A stretch of 41,355 nucleotides of DNA. Source: Streptomyces meridianus. Its GTDB lineage: Bacteria; Actinomycetota; Actinomycetes; Streptomycetales; Streptomycetaceae. The translations under genes were made by a program, and so were the position numbers. A model generated the notes under the pieces. The model had not been told where the DNA came from. It saw only the letters and a list, made by a program, of their open reading frames with translations, and made no database searches. The stretch spans positions 1 to 41,355 of the forward strand of contig NZ_JAMQGM010000038.1 in assembly GCF_023703325.1 (NCBI RefSeq). Direction: 5' to 3'. Positions within the stretch are counted from its first letter, which is position 1. Every line of letters begins with the position of its first letter. Shown here in pieces: positions 7,175 to 15,667 of the stretch.

Positions 7175-8596
7175 ATGTTCGATCCAGACATAGCGCCCAG
7201 CGGCACCCTGCTCGGCCTCCTCCAGCGAGGCCGCGGCGACGGGACCCTGCATGCCCTCGCGGCGCCGCGGGCGGAGGCGCTCGCGGCGGTGCACCACTGT
7301 GTGCTGCACGACCCTCGGGAGGACTGGCAACTCGAGAACCGCTCCCTGTACTACGCGCGCCTCTGCAGGGACCTCGACGGCGCCCTCGACGAGATCGGAC
7401 ATCATCTCTTCTGCGCGGAAGATCACCTCGACACCGCGCCCGAGCGCACCGGCCTCGCCCTCTCCGTGCTCGGCCACCTCGCCTCCTACGGCCGCGCCGA
7501 CGCCGTGGCCCTGCTGCGCCGCTATGCCGCCACCGGGGCCAACTGGTCCTGGGCCCTGGACGAGTTGGCGCTGCGCGACGACGACGCCGGGCTCGCAGCC
7601 CTGCGCGCCCCGGTCCTCGCCGGATTCCCCGGGACTCCCGAGGGGGAGGCGGATCTCGCGCAGGCGGTGCGGGACGCCTTCGAACCGCGCCCCTGGCGGC
7701 TCTGGGCCGCGGGCGACGACCCGGACGCCGCCCGCGTGCGCGCGGCCGGTGAACGCGGGTCCTTCGACCGCTGGCAGCGACAGGTGCGCGGTCCCGGGCC
7801 CCGACCCGGCTGGAGCGTGCGCCAGGTGCTGGAGTGGGCGCAGGAGGACGTCGACCAGCACCCCACCCGGCTGCGGCACGCCGCGGCGGCCCGCTGCCTG
7901 ACCGCTGTGGCCGGACCCGAGGACCGGGGGGAGCTCCTCGCCGCGGCGCGCAGCGGCCCGGACGGGGCCCGCAGCGCCGCCGTGCGCCACCTGACCGAGC
8001 GGGCGGACCCGGACGCGCTCGACCTGGTCGAGGCTGCGGTGGCCGGAGCATCGCCGATGGTGGCCGAGTCGGCCGTCGCGTCCTTCGAACGGATGTGCAG
8101 TGTCGAGGCGCTGGAGCGGGCACGGTTGTGGGCCCACCGTGACGACCGGCTCGGCGTCGCCGCAGCCGGCATGCTCGCCGCCAGGGGCGGCCTCCAGGAC
8201 GCGGGAACCGTCCTCGCCGCGCTGCGCAGGACCGTGCGGACGGCGGGCGCCGACGCTCCCGGGCTCCCGCAGCTCGTCGACGGCACCGGACGCCTCGCCA
8301 TCGCCTCGGCCGCCCCGGTGCTGCGCCATGTGTACCGCGAGACCTGCTCCTCCCACCTGCGGGGACGCGCGGCACGCGCCCTGGTGTCCACCGATCCGAC
8401 GTTCGCGTCGGGGCTGGCCGTCGAGTGCCTGTGGGACTGCGAGGAGAGCACCCGTGAGCTGGCCGCGGGGCACGCGGCCATCGGGGACCAGCGCGTCGCC
8501 GACCAGCTGCGGAGGCTCGCGGCCGATCCCGCGGAGCAGGCGCAGGTCCAGACCGCAGTGCGCAGCAGGATCCGCTCGGAGAGCCCGCCCGGCTGA
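7175..8596 (+). CDS. Conserved-looking HEAT-repeat-like protein of unknown function
   Basis: A 473-residue, apparently soluble, alpha-helical protein. The second half reads as successive helical pairs rich in Ala, Leu and Arg (for example AVRHLTERADPDALDLVEAAV, MVAESAVASFERM, HLRGRAARALVS), like HEAT or armadillo scaffolds that bind proteins. The first 120 residues (SGTLLGLLQRGRGDGTLHAL, NRSLYYARLCRDLDGALDEI) are compact and Trp/Tyr-containing. I know no defined function. ATG 7175 is chosen because protein-like sequence starts there; no strong ribosome site precedes it. The frame is open further upstream to 6917, but that part looks non-coding. It lies 78 bp before the 5-oxoprolinase gene on the same strand. 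Confidence 0.7.
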   Translation: MFDPDIAPSGTLLGLLQRGRGDGTLHALAAPRAEALAAVHHCVLHDPREDWQLENRSLYYARLCRDLDGALDEIGHHLFCAEDHLDTAPERTGLALSVLGHLASYGRADAVALLRRYAATGANWSWALDELALRDDDAGLAALRAPVLAGFPGTPEGEADLAQAVRDAFEPRPWRLWAAGDDPDAARVRAAGERGSFDRWQRQVRGPGPRPGWSVRQVLEWAQEDVDQHPTRLRHAAAARCLTAVAGPEDRGELLAAARSGPDGARSAAVRHLTERADPDALDLVEAAVAGASPMVAESAVASFERMCSVEALERARLWAHRDDRLGVAAAGMLAARGGLQDAGTVLAALRRTVRTAGADAPGLPQLVDGTGRLAIASAAPVLRHVYRETCSSHLRGRAARALVSTDPTFASGLAVECLWDCEESTRELAAGHAAIGDQRVADQLRRLAADPAEQAQVQTAVRSRIRSESPPG

Positions 8597-8674
8597 CCCG
8601 GGGCCGGGGTCGGCCCGGGCCGCCGCCCTCCGGCCACGGCTGACCGATCGGGCAGAACTTGCCAGAATGATGGA

Positions 8675-11600
8675 ATGGCCGGGCTCTGGGAGTTCTGGAT
8701 CGACCGCGGCGGCACGTTCACGGACGTCGTCGGCCGGCGGCCGGACGGCACCCTGGTCACCCGCAAGCTGCTCTCGCACGATCCGAACCGCTATCGCGAC
8801 GCCGCGGTCGCCGGGATCCGGCTGATGCTCGGACTGGGGCCCGACGAACCCGTGCCCGCGGACCGGGTCGCCGTCGTCAAGATGGGCACCACCGTGGCGA
8901 CGAACGCCCTCCTCGAACGCAGGGGCGAGCCGACGGTCCTCGTCATCACCCGCGGATTCCGTGACGCCCTGCGGATCGCCTACCAGAACCGTCCCCGGCT
9001 GTTCGACCGGCGCATCCTGCTCCCCGAGGCCGTGTACGAGCGGGTCATCGAGGTCCCCGAGCGGACGGACGCCCACGGCGGCACCGTCCGTCCGCTCGAT
9101 CTCCCCGCCGTGCGCCGGGAGCTGAGCGCCGCGCACCGCGACGGACTGCGCAGCGCCGCCGTCGTCCTCATGCACGGCTACCGTTACCCGGACCACGAGA
9201 GGGCGGTCGAGGCCGCCGCACGGGAGATCGGCTTCACCCAGGTCAGCTGCTCGCACGAGGTCAGCCCGCTCATCAGACTGGTTCCGCGCGGCGACACGAC
9301 CGTCGTCGACGCCTACCTCTCGCCCGTCCTGCGACGGTACGTCGAGGACATCGCCCGCGAACTGCACGGAATCCGCCTGATGTTCATGCAGTCCAGCGGC
9401 GGGCTGCGGGAAGCCGGCCACTTCCGCGGCAAGGACGCCGTGCTCTCCGGACCGGCCGGCGGCGTCGTCGGCATGGCCCGTCTCTCCCAGCAGGCCGGAT
9501 TCGACCGCGTCATCGGCTTCGACATGGGCGGAACCTCCACCGACGTGTCCCACTTCGCGGGCGAGTTCGAGCGCGTCCAGGGCACCGGGGTGGCCGGCGT
9601 GCGCATGCGCGCCCCGATGATGAACATCCACACGGTCGCCGCGGGCGGCGGGTCCGTCCTGCACTTCGACGGGCAGCGCTACCGCGTCGGCCCCGACTCG
9701 GCAGGCGCCGACCCCGGTCCCGCCTGCTACCGCCGCGGCGGGCCGCTGACGGTCACCGACGCCAACGTGATGCTCGGCAGGATCCAGCCCGCCCACTTCC
9801 CGGCGGTGTTCGGCCCGGACGGCGACCGGCCCCTGGACCCCGGGATCGTGCGGGAGCGTTTCATCCGGCTCGCCCGGGACATCACGGCTGCCACGGGAGA
9901 CCGCCGTTCCCCCGAGGAGGTCGCCGCGGGCTTCCTGGAGATCGCCGTGCTCAACATGGCCAATGCGGTCAAGAAGATCTCCGTACAGCGCGGTTACGAC
10001 ATCACGCGTTACGCCCTGACCAGCTTCGGCGGCGCGGGGGGCCAGCATGCCTGCGCGGTCGCCGACGTGCTCGGCGTCGGCACCGTGGTCGTTCCCCCGC
10101 TGCCCGGCGTGCTCTCCGCCTACGGGATCGGACGCGCCGATGCCACCGCCCTGCGCGAGGAATCCGTCGAACTCTCCCTCGACGACGCTGCGCTCGTCCG
10201 TGTGCGGGAGGCCGGCGACCGGATCGCCGAGCGGACCCGGGCCGAACTGCTGGCCGACGGGGTCCCGGCGTCGTCGCTCACCACCGTGGAACGGGTGCGC
10301 CTGCGCTACGCGGGCACCGATTCCTCCCTGGTCGTCGAGCCTGCGTCGATCGACGCGATGACCGCTGAGTTCGAGGCCGCCCACCGCGCTCGCTACGGAT
10401 TCGTCATGGACAGGCCCCTGGTCGTCGAGTCGGTCTCGGTGGAGGCCGTGGGTACGGCCGGCTCCCACCGGCCGCGCGGACTCGCCCCGCAGCTCCGTCG
10501 GGGCCCGCTGCGCTGCCGCGCCCGCGTCGAGATGTTCGCGGGCGGCAGGCGCGCGGGGACGCCCCTGTACCGGCGCGACGAGATGCGCCCGGGCGACCGC
10601 GTCGACGGCCCCGCCCTCGTGGTGGAGGACGACGCCACCACCGTCGTCGACCCCGGCTGGCGGGCGGAAGTGGGCGGCCACGGCCATCTGCTGCTGCGCC
10701 GGACGCAGCCCCGGCCGCACCGGGTCGCCGTCGGGACGGCCGCCGATCCCGTGATGCTCGAGGTGTTCAACAGCCTCTTCATGGCGATCGCCGAGCAGAT
10801 GGGTGTGCGCCTGGAGAACACCGCTCACTCGGTCAACATCAAGGAAAGGCTCGACTTCTCCTGCGCCCTGTTCGACGCGCACGGCAACCTCATCGCCAAC
10901 GCCCCCCACATTCCGGTCCACCTGGGATCGATGGGGGAGTCGATCAAGGAGGTCCTGTGCCGGAACCGGGAGGGGATGCGGCCCGGCGACGTGTACGCGA
11001 TCAACGATCCCTACCACGGCGGCACCCACCTGCCCGACGTCACCGTCGTGACCCCGGTGTTCGACCAGACCGGCGACGCGCTGCTGTTCCTTGTGGCCTC
11101 GCGGGGGCACCACGCGGAGATCGGCGGTGTCACCCCCGGTTCGATGCCGCCGTTCAGCCGCACCGTCCACGAGGAGGGCGTCCTCTTCGACAACTGGCTG
11201 CTGGTGCGGGACGGACACATGCGCGAGCGCGAGACGCGTGAACTGCTCACCTCCGCGCCGTACCCGTCCCGGGATCCGGAGACCAACCTGGCCGACCTGC
11301 GCGCGCAGATCGCTGCCAACGAGCGGGGCATCGAGGAACTGCGCCGGATGACCGGCCGGTTCGGGCTCGAGGTGGTCCGGGCCTACATGGGACACGTGCA
11401 GGACAACGCCGAGGAGTCCGTGCGCAGGATCGTCGCGGAGCTGCGCGACGGGCGCTTCGACTACGAGACCGACAGCGGAGCCAGGATCGAGGTGGCCGTA
11501 CGCGTTGACGCCGGGGCGCGCAGCGCCGTGCTGGACTTCACCGGGACGTCGCCTCAGCAGCCCGGCAACACCAATGCCCCGAAGGCGGTGGTCATGGCCG

Positions 11601-12313
11601 CGGTGCTCTATGTCTTCCGCACCCTCGTCGCCGACGACATCCCCCTCAACAGCGGCTGCCTCGAGGCCCTCGACATCCGTGTCCCGAGCGGTTCGATGCT
11701 CGACCCCGCCTTCCCGGCCGCGACCGTCGCGGGCAACGTGGAGACCTCACAGGCCGTCACCGGAGCCCTGTACGCCGCCCTCGGCGTGCAGGCCGAGGGC
11801 TCGGGCACCATGAACAACGTCAGCTTCGGCAACGACCGGGTGCAGTACTACGAGACCGTGGCCAGCGGTTCCGGTGCCGGGGACGGCTTCGCCGGCACGG
11901 ATGCCGTGCAGACGCACATGACCAACTCACGGCTGACCGACCCGGAGATCCTCGAGTGGCGCTGTCCCGTGCGGGTGGAGTCCTTCGGGATCCGGGGCGG
12001 CAGCGGCGGGGCGGGCCGATGGCCCGGGGGCTGTGGCGTCACCCGCCGTATCCGGTTCCTGGAGCCGATGACGGTGAGCGTCCTGTCCGGCCACCGGCGG
12101 GTCGCCCCGTACGGCATGGCCGGCGGCCTGCCCGGCGAGAAGGGCGCCAATCTCGTCGAGCGTGCCGACGGCAGCACCGTCCGGCTGGCCGGCTGCGACA
12201 TGGTGGACGTCGGCGCCGGTGACGTCCTGGAGATCCGCACCCCGGGCGGTGGCGGCTACGGGCCGCCGTCCGCGGGTGCCGGTGGCGAGGACGGCACCGG
12301 CACGGGCCGGTGA
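8675..12313 (+). CDS. 5-oxoprolinase (ATP-hydrolysing), fused HyuA-HyuB type
   Basis: A 1212-residue enzyme of the hydantoinase/oxoprolinase family, predicted to open 5-oxo-L-proline to L-glutamate at the cost of ATP. The HyuA half (about 1-685) carries the ASKHA-type phosphate motifs: WIDRGGTFTDVVG at residues 8-20, and GFDMGGTSTDVS near 283. MGTTVATNALLERRGEP and GSVLHFDGQRYRVGPDSAGADPGPACY are also typical. The HyuB half starts near residue 687 (VMLEVFNSLFMAIAEQMG) with INDPYHGGTHLPD, SRGHHAEIGG and IRGGSGGAGRWPGG. The single-chain order and length match the eukaryotic-type enzyme rather than separate hyuA and hyuB. The gene ends only 4 bp from the convergent pxpC stop. N-methylhydantoinase activity is a less likely alternative. 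Confidence 0.88.
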   Translation: MAGLWEFWIDRGGTFTDVVGRRPDGTLVTRKLLSHDPNRYRDAAVAGIRLMLGLGPDEPVPADRVAVVKMGTTVATNALLERRGEPTVLVITRGFRDALRIAYQNRPRLFDRRILLPEAVYERVIEVPERTDAHGGTVRPLDLPAVRRELSAAHRDGLRSAAVVLMHGYRYPDHERAVEAAAREIGFTQVSCSHEVSPLIRLVPRGDTTVVDAYLSPVLRRYVEDIARELHGIRLMFMQSSGGLREAGHFRGKDAVLSGPAGGVVGMARLSQQAGFDRVIGFDMGGTSTDVSHFAGEFERVQGTGVAGVRMRAPMMNIHTVAAGGGSVLHFDGQRYRVGPDSAGADPGPACYRRGGPLTVTDANVMLGRIQPAHFPAVFGPDGDRPLDPGIVRERFIRLARDITAATGDRRSPEEVAAGFLEIAVLNMANAVKKISVQRGYDITRYALTSFGGAGGQHACAVADVLGVGTVVVPPLPGVLSAYGIGRADATALREESVELSLDDAALVRVREAGDRIAERTRAELLADGVPASSLTTVERVRLRYAGTDSSLVVEPASIDAMTAEFEAAHRARYGFVMDRPLVVESVSVEAVGTAGSHRPRGLAPQLRRGPLRCRARVEMFAGGRRAGTPLYRRDEMRPGDRVDGPALVVEDDATTVVDPGWRAEVGGHGHLLLRRTQPRPHRVAVGTAADPVMLEVFNSLFMAIAEQMGVRLENTAHSVNIKERLDFSCALFDAHGNLIANAPHIPVHLGSMGESIKEVLCRNREGMRPGDVYAINDPYHGGTHLPDVTVVTPVFDQTGDALLFLVASRGHHAEIGGVTPGSMPPFSRTVHEEGVLFDNWLLVRDGHMRERETRELLTSAPYPSRDPETNLADLRAQIAANERGIEELRRMTGRFGLEVVRAYMGHVQDNAEESVRRIVAELRDGRFDYETDSGARIEVAVRVDAGARSAVLDFTGTSPQQPGNTNAPKAVVMAAVLYVFRTLVADDIPLNSGCLEALDIRVPSGSMLDPAFPAATVAGNVETSQAVTGALYAALGVQAEGSGTMNNVSFGNDRVQYYETVASGSGAGDGFAGTDAVQTHMTNSRLTDPEILEWRCPVRVESFGIRGGSGGAGRWPGGCGVTRRIRFLEPMTVSVLSGHRRVAPYGMAGGLPGEKGANLVERADGSTVRLAGCDMVDVGAGDVLEIRTPGGGGYGPPSAGAGGEDGTGTGR

Positions 12314-12317
12314 CCCG

Positions 12318-13211
12318 TCACCGCTGGTGGGGCACCAGGGGGCGGCGCGGACGGACGGGGGTGAACCGCAGGGCCGTACCGGGCGCGGCCTGCGCGGCTG
12401 CGCAGAGCGCCTCCTCGGGCACGATGCCGATCACCGGGTAGCCGCCGGTTGTCGGATGGTCGGCGAGGAAGACCACGGGAAGGCCGTCCGGCGGGACCTG
12501 GACGGCCCCCATCGCCATTCCCTCACTGGGCAGTTCACCCGCGCCCCGGCGTTCCAGCCCGGGGCCCTCCACCCGCAGGCCGATCCGGTTGCTCGCCGTG
12601 GAGACGCGATAGCTGCTGCTTGCGAGGGTGCGCAGCGCGGCCGGGGTGAACCAGTCGTCGCGCGGTCCGAGGAGCATCGGCAGGACCAGCGAGCGGGGCG
12701 GGCCGGGGTACGCGACCAGGTGGCTGTGCGACGGCGGGCCGGAGGGAGCGCCGAGCGGCAGGGCGGCGCCGTCGGCGAGCGGTTCCGGGCCCAGCCCGGA
12801 CAGCAGGTCCGTCGAGCGGCTGCCGAGCACCGGCTCGATCCCGATGCCGCCGGAGAAGGCCAGGTAGCTGCGCACCCCGTGGGTCGCCGCCCCGGCCGCG
12901 ACCACGGATCCGGCGGGTACGCGCACCGGGGCTCCCCATGGTGCGGGCCGCCCCTCCACGGTGACCGGGCACGGCGCGCCGGTCACCGCCACCGTCACGT
13001 CCGCGGTGACCCGGACCGCGCAGCCGTTGAGCGTGGTTTCCAGGGTGGCGGCCTCGGCCGGATTGCCGGCCAGCCGGTTCGCCAGCCGGTGGGAGGTCCG
13101 GTCGAGCGCGCCGGAGCAGGTGACGCCCAGATGCGCGTGACCGGGCCGTCCCAGGTCCTGGACGGTCGTCAGCGCGCCGGCCCGGACGACCTCGATCCCC
13201 CTGTCCGTCAT
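12318..13211 (-). CDS. pxpC: 5-oxoprolinase subunit PxpC (KipA-like)
   Basis: A 297-residue protein of the biotin-dependent carboxyltransferase/KipA (AHS2) family, the third subunit of the prokaryotic 5-oxoprolinase PxpABC. Recognisable stretches are IEVVRAGALTTVQDLGRPGH at the N-terminus, SGALDRTSHRLANRLAGNP, RSYLAFSGGIGIEPVLGSRS, and VFLADHPTTGGYPVIGIV near the C-terminus. The ATG at 13211 overlaps the pxpB stop as ATGA, so translation is probably coupled. In the family PxpB and PxpC form the ATP-using part. The frame is open to 13628 upstream, but that part is the shadow of pxpB. Confidence 0.9.
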   Translation of the reverse strand: MTDRGIEVVRAGALTTVQDLGRPGHAHLGVTCSGALDRTSHRLANRLAGNPAEAATLETTLNGCAVRVTADVTVAVTGAPCPVTVEGRPAPWGAPVRVPAGSVVAAGAATHGVRSYLAFSGGIGIEPVLGSRSTDLLSGLGPEPLADGAALPLGAPSGPPSHSHLVAYPGPPRSLVLPMLLGPRDDWFTPAALRTLASSSYRVSTASNRIGLRVEGPGLERRGAGELPSEGMAMGAVQVPPDGLPVVFLADHPTTGGYPVIGIVPEEALCAAAQAAPGTALRFTPVRPRRPLVPHQR

Positions 13212-13828
13212 GTGCCCTCCTCGGGAACGAAGCGGACCCGCACACCCGGGACGAGCAGGGCGGCACGGTCGCGGGCGGGGTCCCACAGCGCTGCACCGGT
13301 GGTCCCGATGAGCTGCCAGCCGCCGGGGGAGGAACGCGGGTACACGCCGGTGTAGGGGCCGGCCAGGGCGACGGATCCCGCGGGGACCTTCGTCCGCGGG
13401 GTCGAACGCCGCGGCAGGTGGAACCGCTCGGCGAGCCCGGTGAGATAGGCGAAGCCGGGCGCAAAGCCGCAGAAACCGACTCGGAACGCCGTTGCGGAGT
13501 GGATGCCGGCGACCTCGTCCGCCGTGACCCCCCACAGATCGGCGACCTCGGCGAGGTCGGGGCCGTCGTAGCGGACCGGGATGTCGACCGTCTCGCCGCG
13601 CGTGTCGGTGAGCGGCGGGACCTGCCACTGCGTCATCTCCTGCGCAAGCCGCGACGGATCGTCCAGGCCCTGGAGCAGCACGGTGCGCGCGGCCGGCACG
13701 ATCTCGCGTACGTCAGGGAGGTCCCCGGCGGTTCGCCGGCGGAGGAGTTCGGCGTGCAGGGCCTCGGCCTCCTCGCCGCTGCCGGACTCGATGAGCAGGC
13801 CGTGCCGGCCGACCGGCAGCGGTCTCAT
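13208..13828 (-). CDS. pxpB: 5-oxoprolinase subunit PxpB (KipI-like)
   Basis: A 206-residue protein of the AHS1/KipI family. Characteristic segments are IPVRYDGPDLAEVADLWGVT, then VGFCGFAPGFAYLTGL and PRRSTPRTKVPAGSVALAG, ending in YPRSSPGGWQLIGTT. It would work with PxpC and PxpA to hydrolyse 5-oxoproline to glutamate. The ATG at 13828 overlaps the pxpA stop (ATGA) and its own stop overlaps the pxpC start, so all three genes are joined by 4-base overlaps. In Bacillus a homologue (KipI) inhibits a sporulation kinase, but the gene context here favours metabolism. Confidence 0.9.
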   Translation of the reverse strand: MRPLPVGRHGLLIESGSGEEAEALHAELLRRRTAGDLPDVREIVPAARTVLLQGLDDPSRLAQEMTQWQVPPLTDTRGETVDIPVRYDGPDLAEVADLWGVTADEVAGIHSATAFRVGFCGFAPGFAYLTGLAERFHLPRRSTPRTKVPAGSVALAGPYTGVYPRSSPGGWQLIGTTGAALWDPARDRAALLVPGVRVRFVPEEGT

Positions 13829-14604
13829 GCGAACGCCTCGATCCGGACTCCGGAGGCCTCCAGCCCCTTGCGGACACGCTGGGCGAGGTCGGCCGCTCCG
13901 GGGGTGTCGCCGTGCAGGCACAGCGAGCGGGCGCGCAGGGACAGCCGTCCGCCCTCGATGTCCGCGATGTCGCTCCGGCGGGCAATGCGGACCGACCGGT
14001 CGACCACGTCCCCGGGGTCGGTGACGACCGCGCCGGGCAGCCGCCGCGGGACGAGCCGGCCCTCGGGGGTGTAGGTGCGGTCCGCGAAGGCCTCGCCCAC
14101 CACCGGAAGTCCCGCTTCCGCGGCGGCGGCGTGCAGCGCGGAGCCCGGCAGGCCCAGGACCGGCAGGCCGTCGCCGGCGAGCCGGACGCCCGCCGCCACG
14201 GCCGCCGCCTGCTCCGGGTCCGCGCAGGCGCGGTTGTACAGGGCCCCGTGCGGCTTGACGTAGCTGACGCGGGTTCCGGCGGCGCGGGCGAAGACGTCCA
14301 GCGCGCCGATCTGGTAAGCGACTTCGTCGGCGAGTTCCTGCGCAGGCACGTCCATGGGGCGGCGGCCGAAGCCGGCGAGGTCGCGGTAGGACACCTGGGC
14401 GCCGATCCGTACCCCCTCCTCGGCGGCCCGGGCGCAGACCCGGCGCATCGTGGTGGGGTCGCCGGCATGGAAACCGCAGGCGATGTTGGCGCTGGTCACG
14501 ACGGAGAGCAGGGCCTCGTCGTCGGTGAGGCTCCAGCGTCCGAAGCCCTCGCCCAGGTCGGCGTTGAGGTCGATCACCACGTCGGTCGTCACCAGGTCGG
14601 TCAT
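13825..14604 (-). CDS. pxpA: 5-oxoprolinase subunit PxpA (LamB/YcsF family)
   Basis: A 259-residue protein of the LamB/YcsF family, a beta/alpha-barrel subunit of PxpABC. It has the family signatures IDLNADLGEGFGRW, VTSANIACGFHAGDPTTM, GAQVSYRDLAGFGRR, VKPHGALYN and CLHGDTPGAADLA. First gene of the pxpA-pxpB-pxpC operon. The ATG at 14604 is taken as start; a GGA lies close upstream and family sequence begins within ten residues. It is divergent from the GntR regulator, and a matching operator lies about 100 bp upstream. Its probable promoter is at 14694-14723. Confidence 0.92.
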   Translation of the reverse strand: MTDLVTTDVVIDLNADLGEGFGRWSLTDDEALLSVVTSANIACGFHAGDPTTMRRVCARAAEEGVRIGAQVSYRDLAGFGRRPMDVPAQELADEVAYQIGALDVFARAAGTRVSYVKPHGALYNRACADPEQAAAVAAGVRLAGDGLPVLGLPGSALHAAAAEAGLPVVGEAFADRTYTPEGRLVPRRLPGAVVTDPGDVVDRSVRIARRSDIADIEGGRLSLRARSLCLHGDTPGAADLAQRVRKGLEASGVRIEAFA

Positions 14605-14693
14605 GTCCGTCCGTTCATGAGGGCGGCCCGGAGGCGCAGGGGCGGGGCGGTCGTCCGGCCGGAGGGGGCATGCCGGGCCGGTCGGCCACGCAC

Positions 14694-14723
14694 AACCTAG
14701 GGGATTGTTGAACGATCCGACAA
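14694..14723 (-). promoter_or_regulatory. Probable pxpABC promoter
   Basis: On the minus strand TTGTCG (14723-14718) and TAGGTT (14699-14694) are spaced 18 bp, near the vegetative consensus. The transcript would have about an 80-nt leader before pxpA. The GntR operator fills the spacer, so binding there should block RNA polymerase. Confidence 0.5.
14702..14718. promoter_or_regulatory. FadR-type GntR operator between pxpA and the regulator gene
   Basis: GGATTGTTGAACGATCC is a near-perfect 17-bp inverted repeat (7 of 8 arm positions match). Its core TTGTTGAACGA fits the TNGTNNNACNA pattern known for FadR/FCD-subfamily GntR proteins. A gene for exactly such a protein starts 93 bp away. It lies inside the putative pxp promoter and overlaps the -35 position of a TACGGT (14738-14743) on the other strand. 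Confidence 0.65.
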
Positions 14724-14810
14724 GACCGTCTCGGCGATACGGTGGCCGGTGACCACATCCTCCTGACCGGGAGGAACCGGCGGGGCAGCGGAACGAAAGA
14801 CGAGGACGCG

Positions 14811-15530
14811 GTGACGGACGAGGGCGAGCGGCGGCTGGCGGAGCTGAGCGGCCTGGAGACCGACCGGGCGCTGCTGGGGCGCACCAGCACTGCCGAACGC
14901 GTCGCGGACATCCTGCGCGACAGGGTGGCCGAAGGCTTCTTCCCGCCGGGGGTCCGGCTGTCCGAGGACGGTATAGGCGGAGCGCTGGGTGTGTCGCGCA
15001 ACACACTTCGCGAGGCGTTCCGGCTGCTCACTCACGAGCGGCTGCTCGTGCACCGGCTGAACCGCGGCGTCTTCGTCAGAAGGCTGACCGTCGACGACCT
15101 CGTCGACATCTACCGGGTGCGCGAGCTGATCGAATGCGCTGCCGTCCGCAGCCTCGGCGACCCCCCCTACCTGCTCGACGCCATCGAATCCGCGGTCGCC
15201 GCCGGCGAGCGCGCGGCCGGGGAACGCGCCTGGCAGGACCTGTCGACCGCCAACATCCGTTTCCACCAGGCAGTGGCCGGACTCGCCCGCAGCCCCCGCA
15301 CCGACGAGCTGATGCGCGGCGTCCTGGCCGAACTGCGGCTCGCCTTCCATGTGATGGAGGACCCGCAGCGCTTCTACGCGCCCTACCTGGAGCGCAACCG
15401 GGAGATCCTCGAGGCCCTGCGCAGCGGGGACGCCCCGGGTGCGGAACGCCTGCTCGCCGCCTACCTTGCTGACTCCCGCCGGCAACTGGCCGAGGCCTAC
15501 GGCCGGCAGGTCGCGGCGGACCGGGGCTGA
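14811..15530 (+). CDS. GntR-family regulator, FadR/FCD type, likely controlling pxpABC
   Basis: A 239-residue one-component regulator. An N-terminal winged helix (about residues 26-90; TAERVADILRDRVAEGFFPP, LSEDGIGGALGVSRNTLREA, LLVHRLNRGVFVRRL) is followed by an all-helical FCD ligand domain (about 95-225). In the FCD part RVRELIECAAVR, NIRFHQAVAGLA and NREILEALRSGD carry the usual Asp/His metal or ligand residues. The GTG start at 14811 has GAGG 5 nt upstream; an earlier in-frame ATG at 14742 would overlap the promoter. Divergent from pxpA with its operator between them, so it is inferred to sense 5-oxoproline or a related metabolite. Confidence 0.88.
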   Translation: MTDEGERRLAELSGLETDRALLGRTSTAERVADILRDRVAEGFFPPGVRLSEDGIGGALGVSRNTLREAFRLLTHERLLVHRLNRGVFVRRLTVDDLVDIYRVRELIECAAVRSLGDPPYLLDAIESAVAAGERAAGERAWQDLSTANIRFHQAVAGLARSPRTDELMRGVLAELRLAFHVMEDPQRFYAPYLERNREILEALRSGDAPGAERLLAAYLADSRRQLAEAYGRQVAADRG

Positions 15531-15655
15531 GCCGCGGCGGACCGGGCGACGGACGCCAGGCGCGTCCTCGCTGCAGGCCGGCGCCCTCGGACGGCCGGCC
15601 CCGGCGATCCGGGGGTCCGGTCCGCGCCGTTTCGGTCGATGTCGGCAGGACCACC

Positions 15656-15661
15656 TAATCT
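15656..15661 (+). promoter_or_regulatory. -10 box of a probable leaderless promoter for the condensin-like operon
   Basis: TAATCT fits TANNNT. A GTG codon starts 6 nt downstream at 15668, the usual distance from -10 to the first transcribed base. No ribosome binding sequence precedes that GTG, so a leaderless mRNA is likely. The -35 match (TCGGTC region) is weak. Confidence 0.5.
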
Positions 15662-15667
15662 GTGCAC

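Noticed and set aside
7049..11395. 1448-residue minus-strand open frame
   Set aside because: Antisense to the HEAT-like and 5-oxoprolinase genes. His/Val/Gly/Arg-rich low-complexity product, typical shadow of high-GC third positions; the plus-strand proteins have clear motifs.
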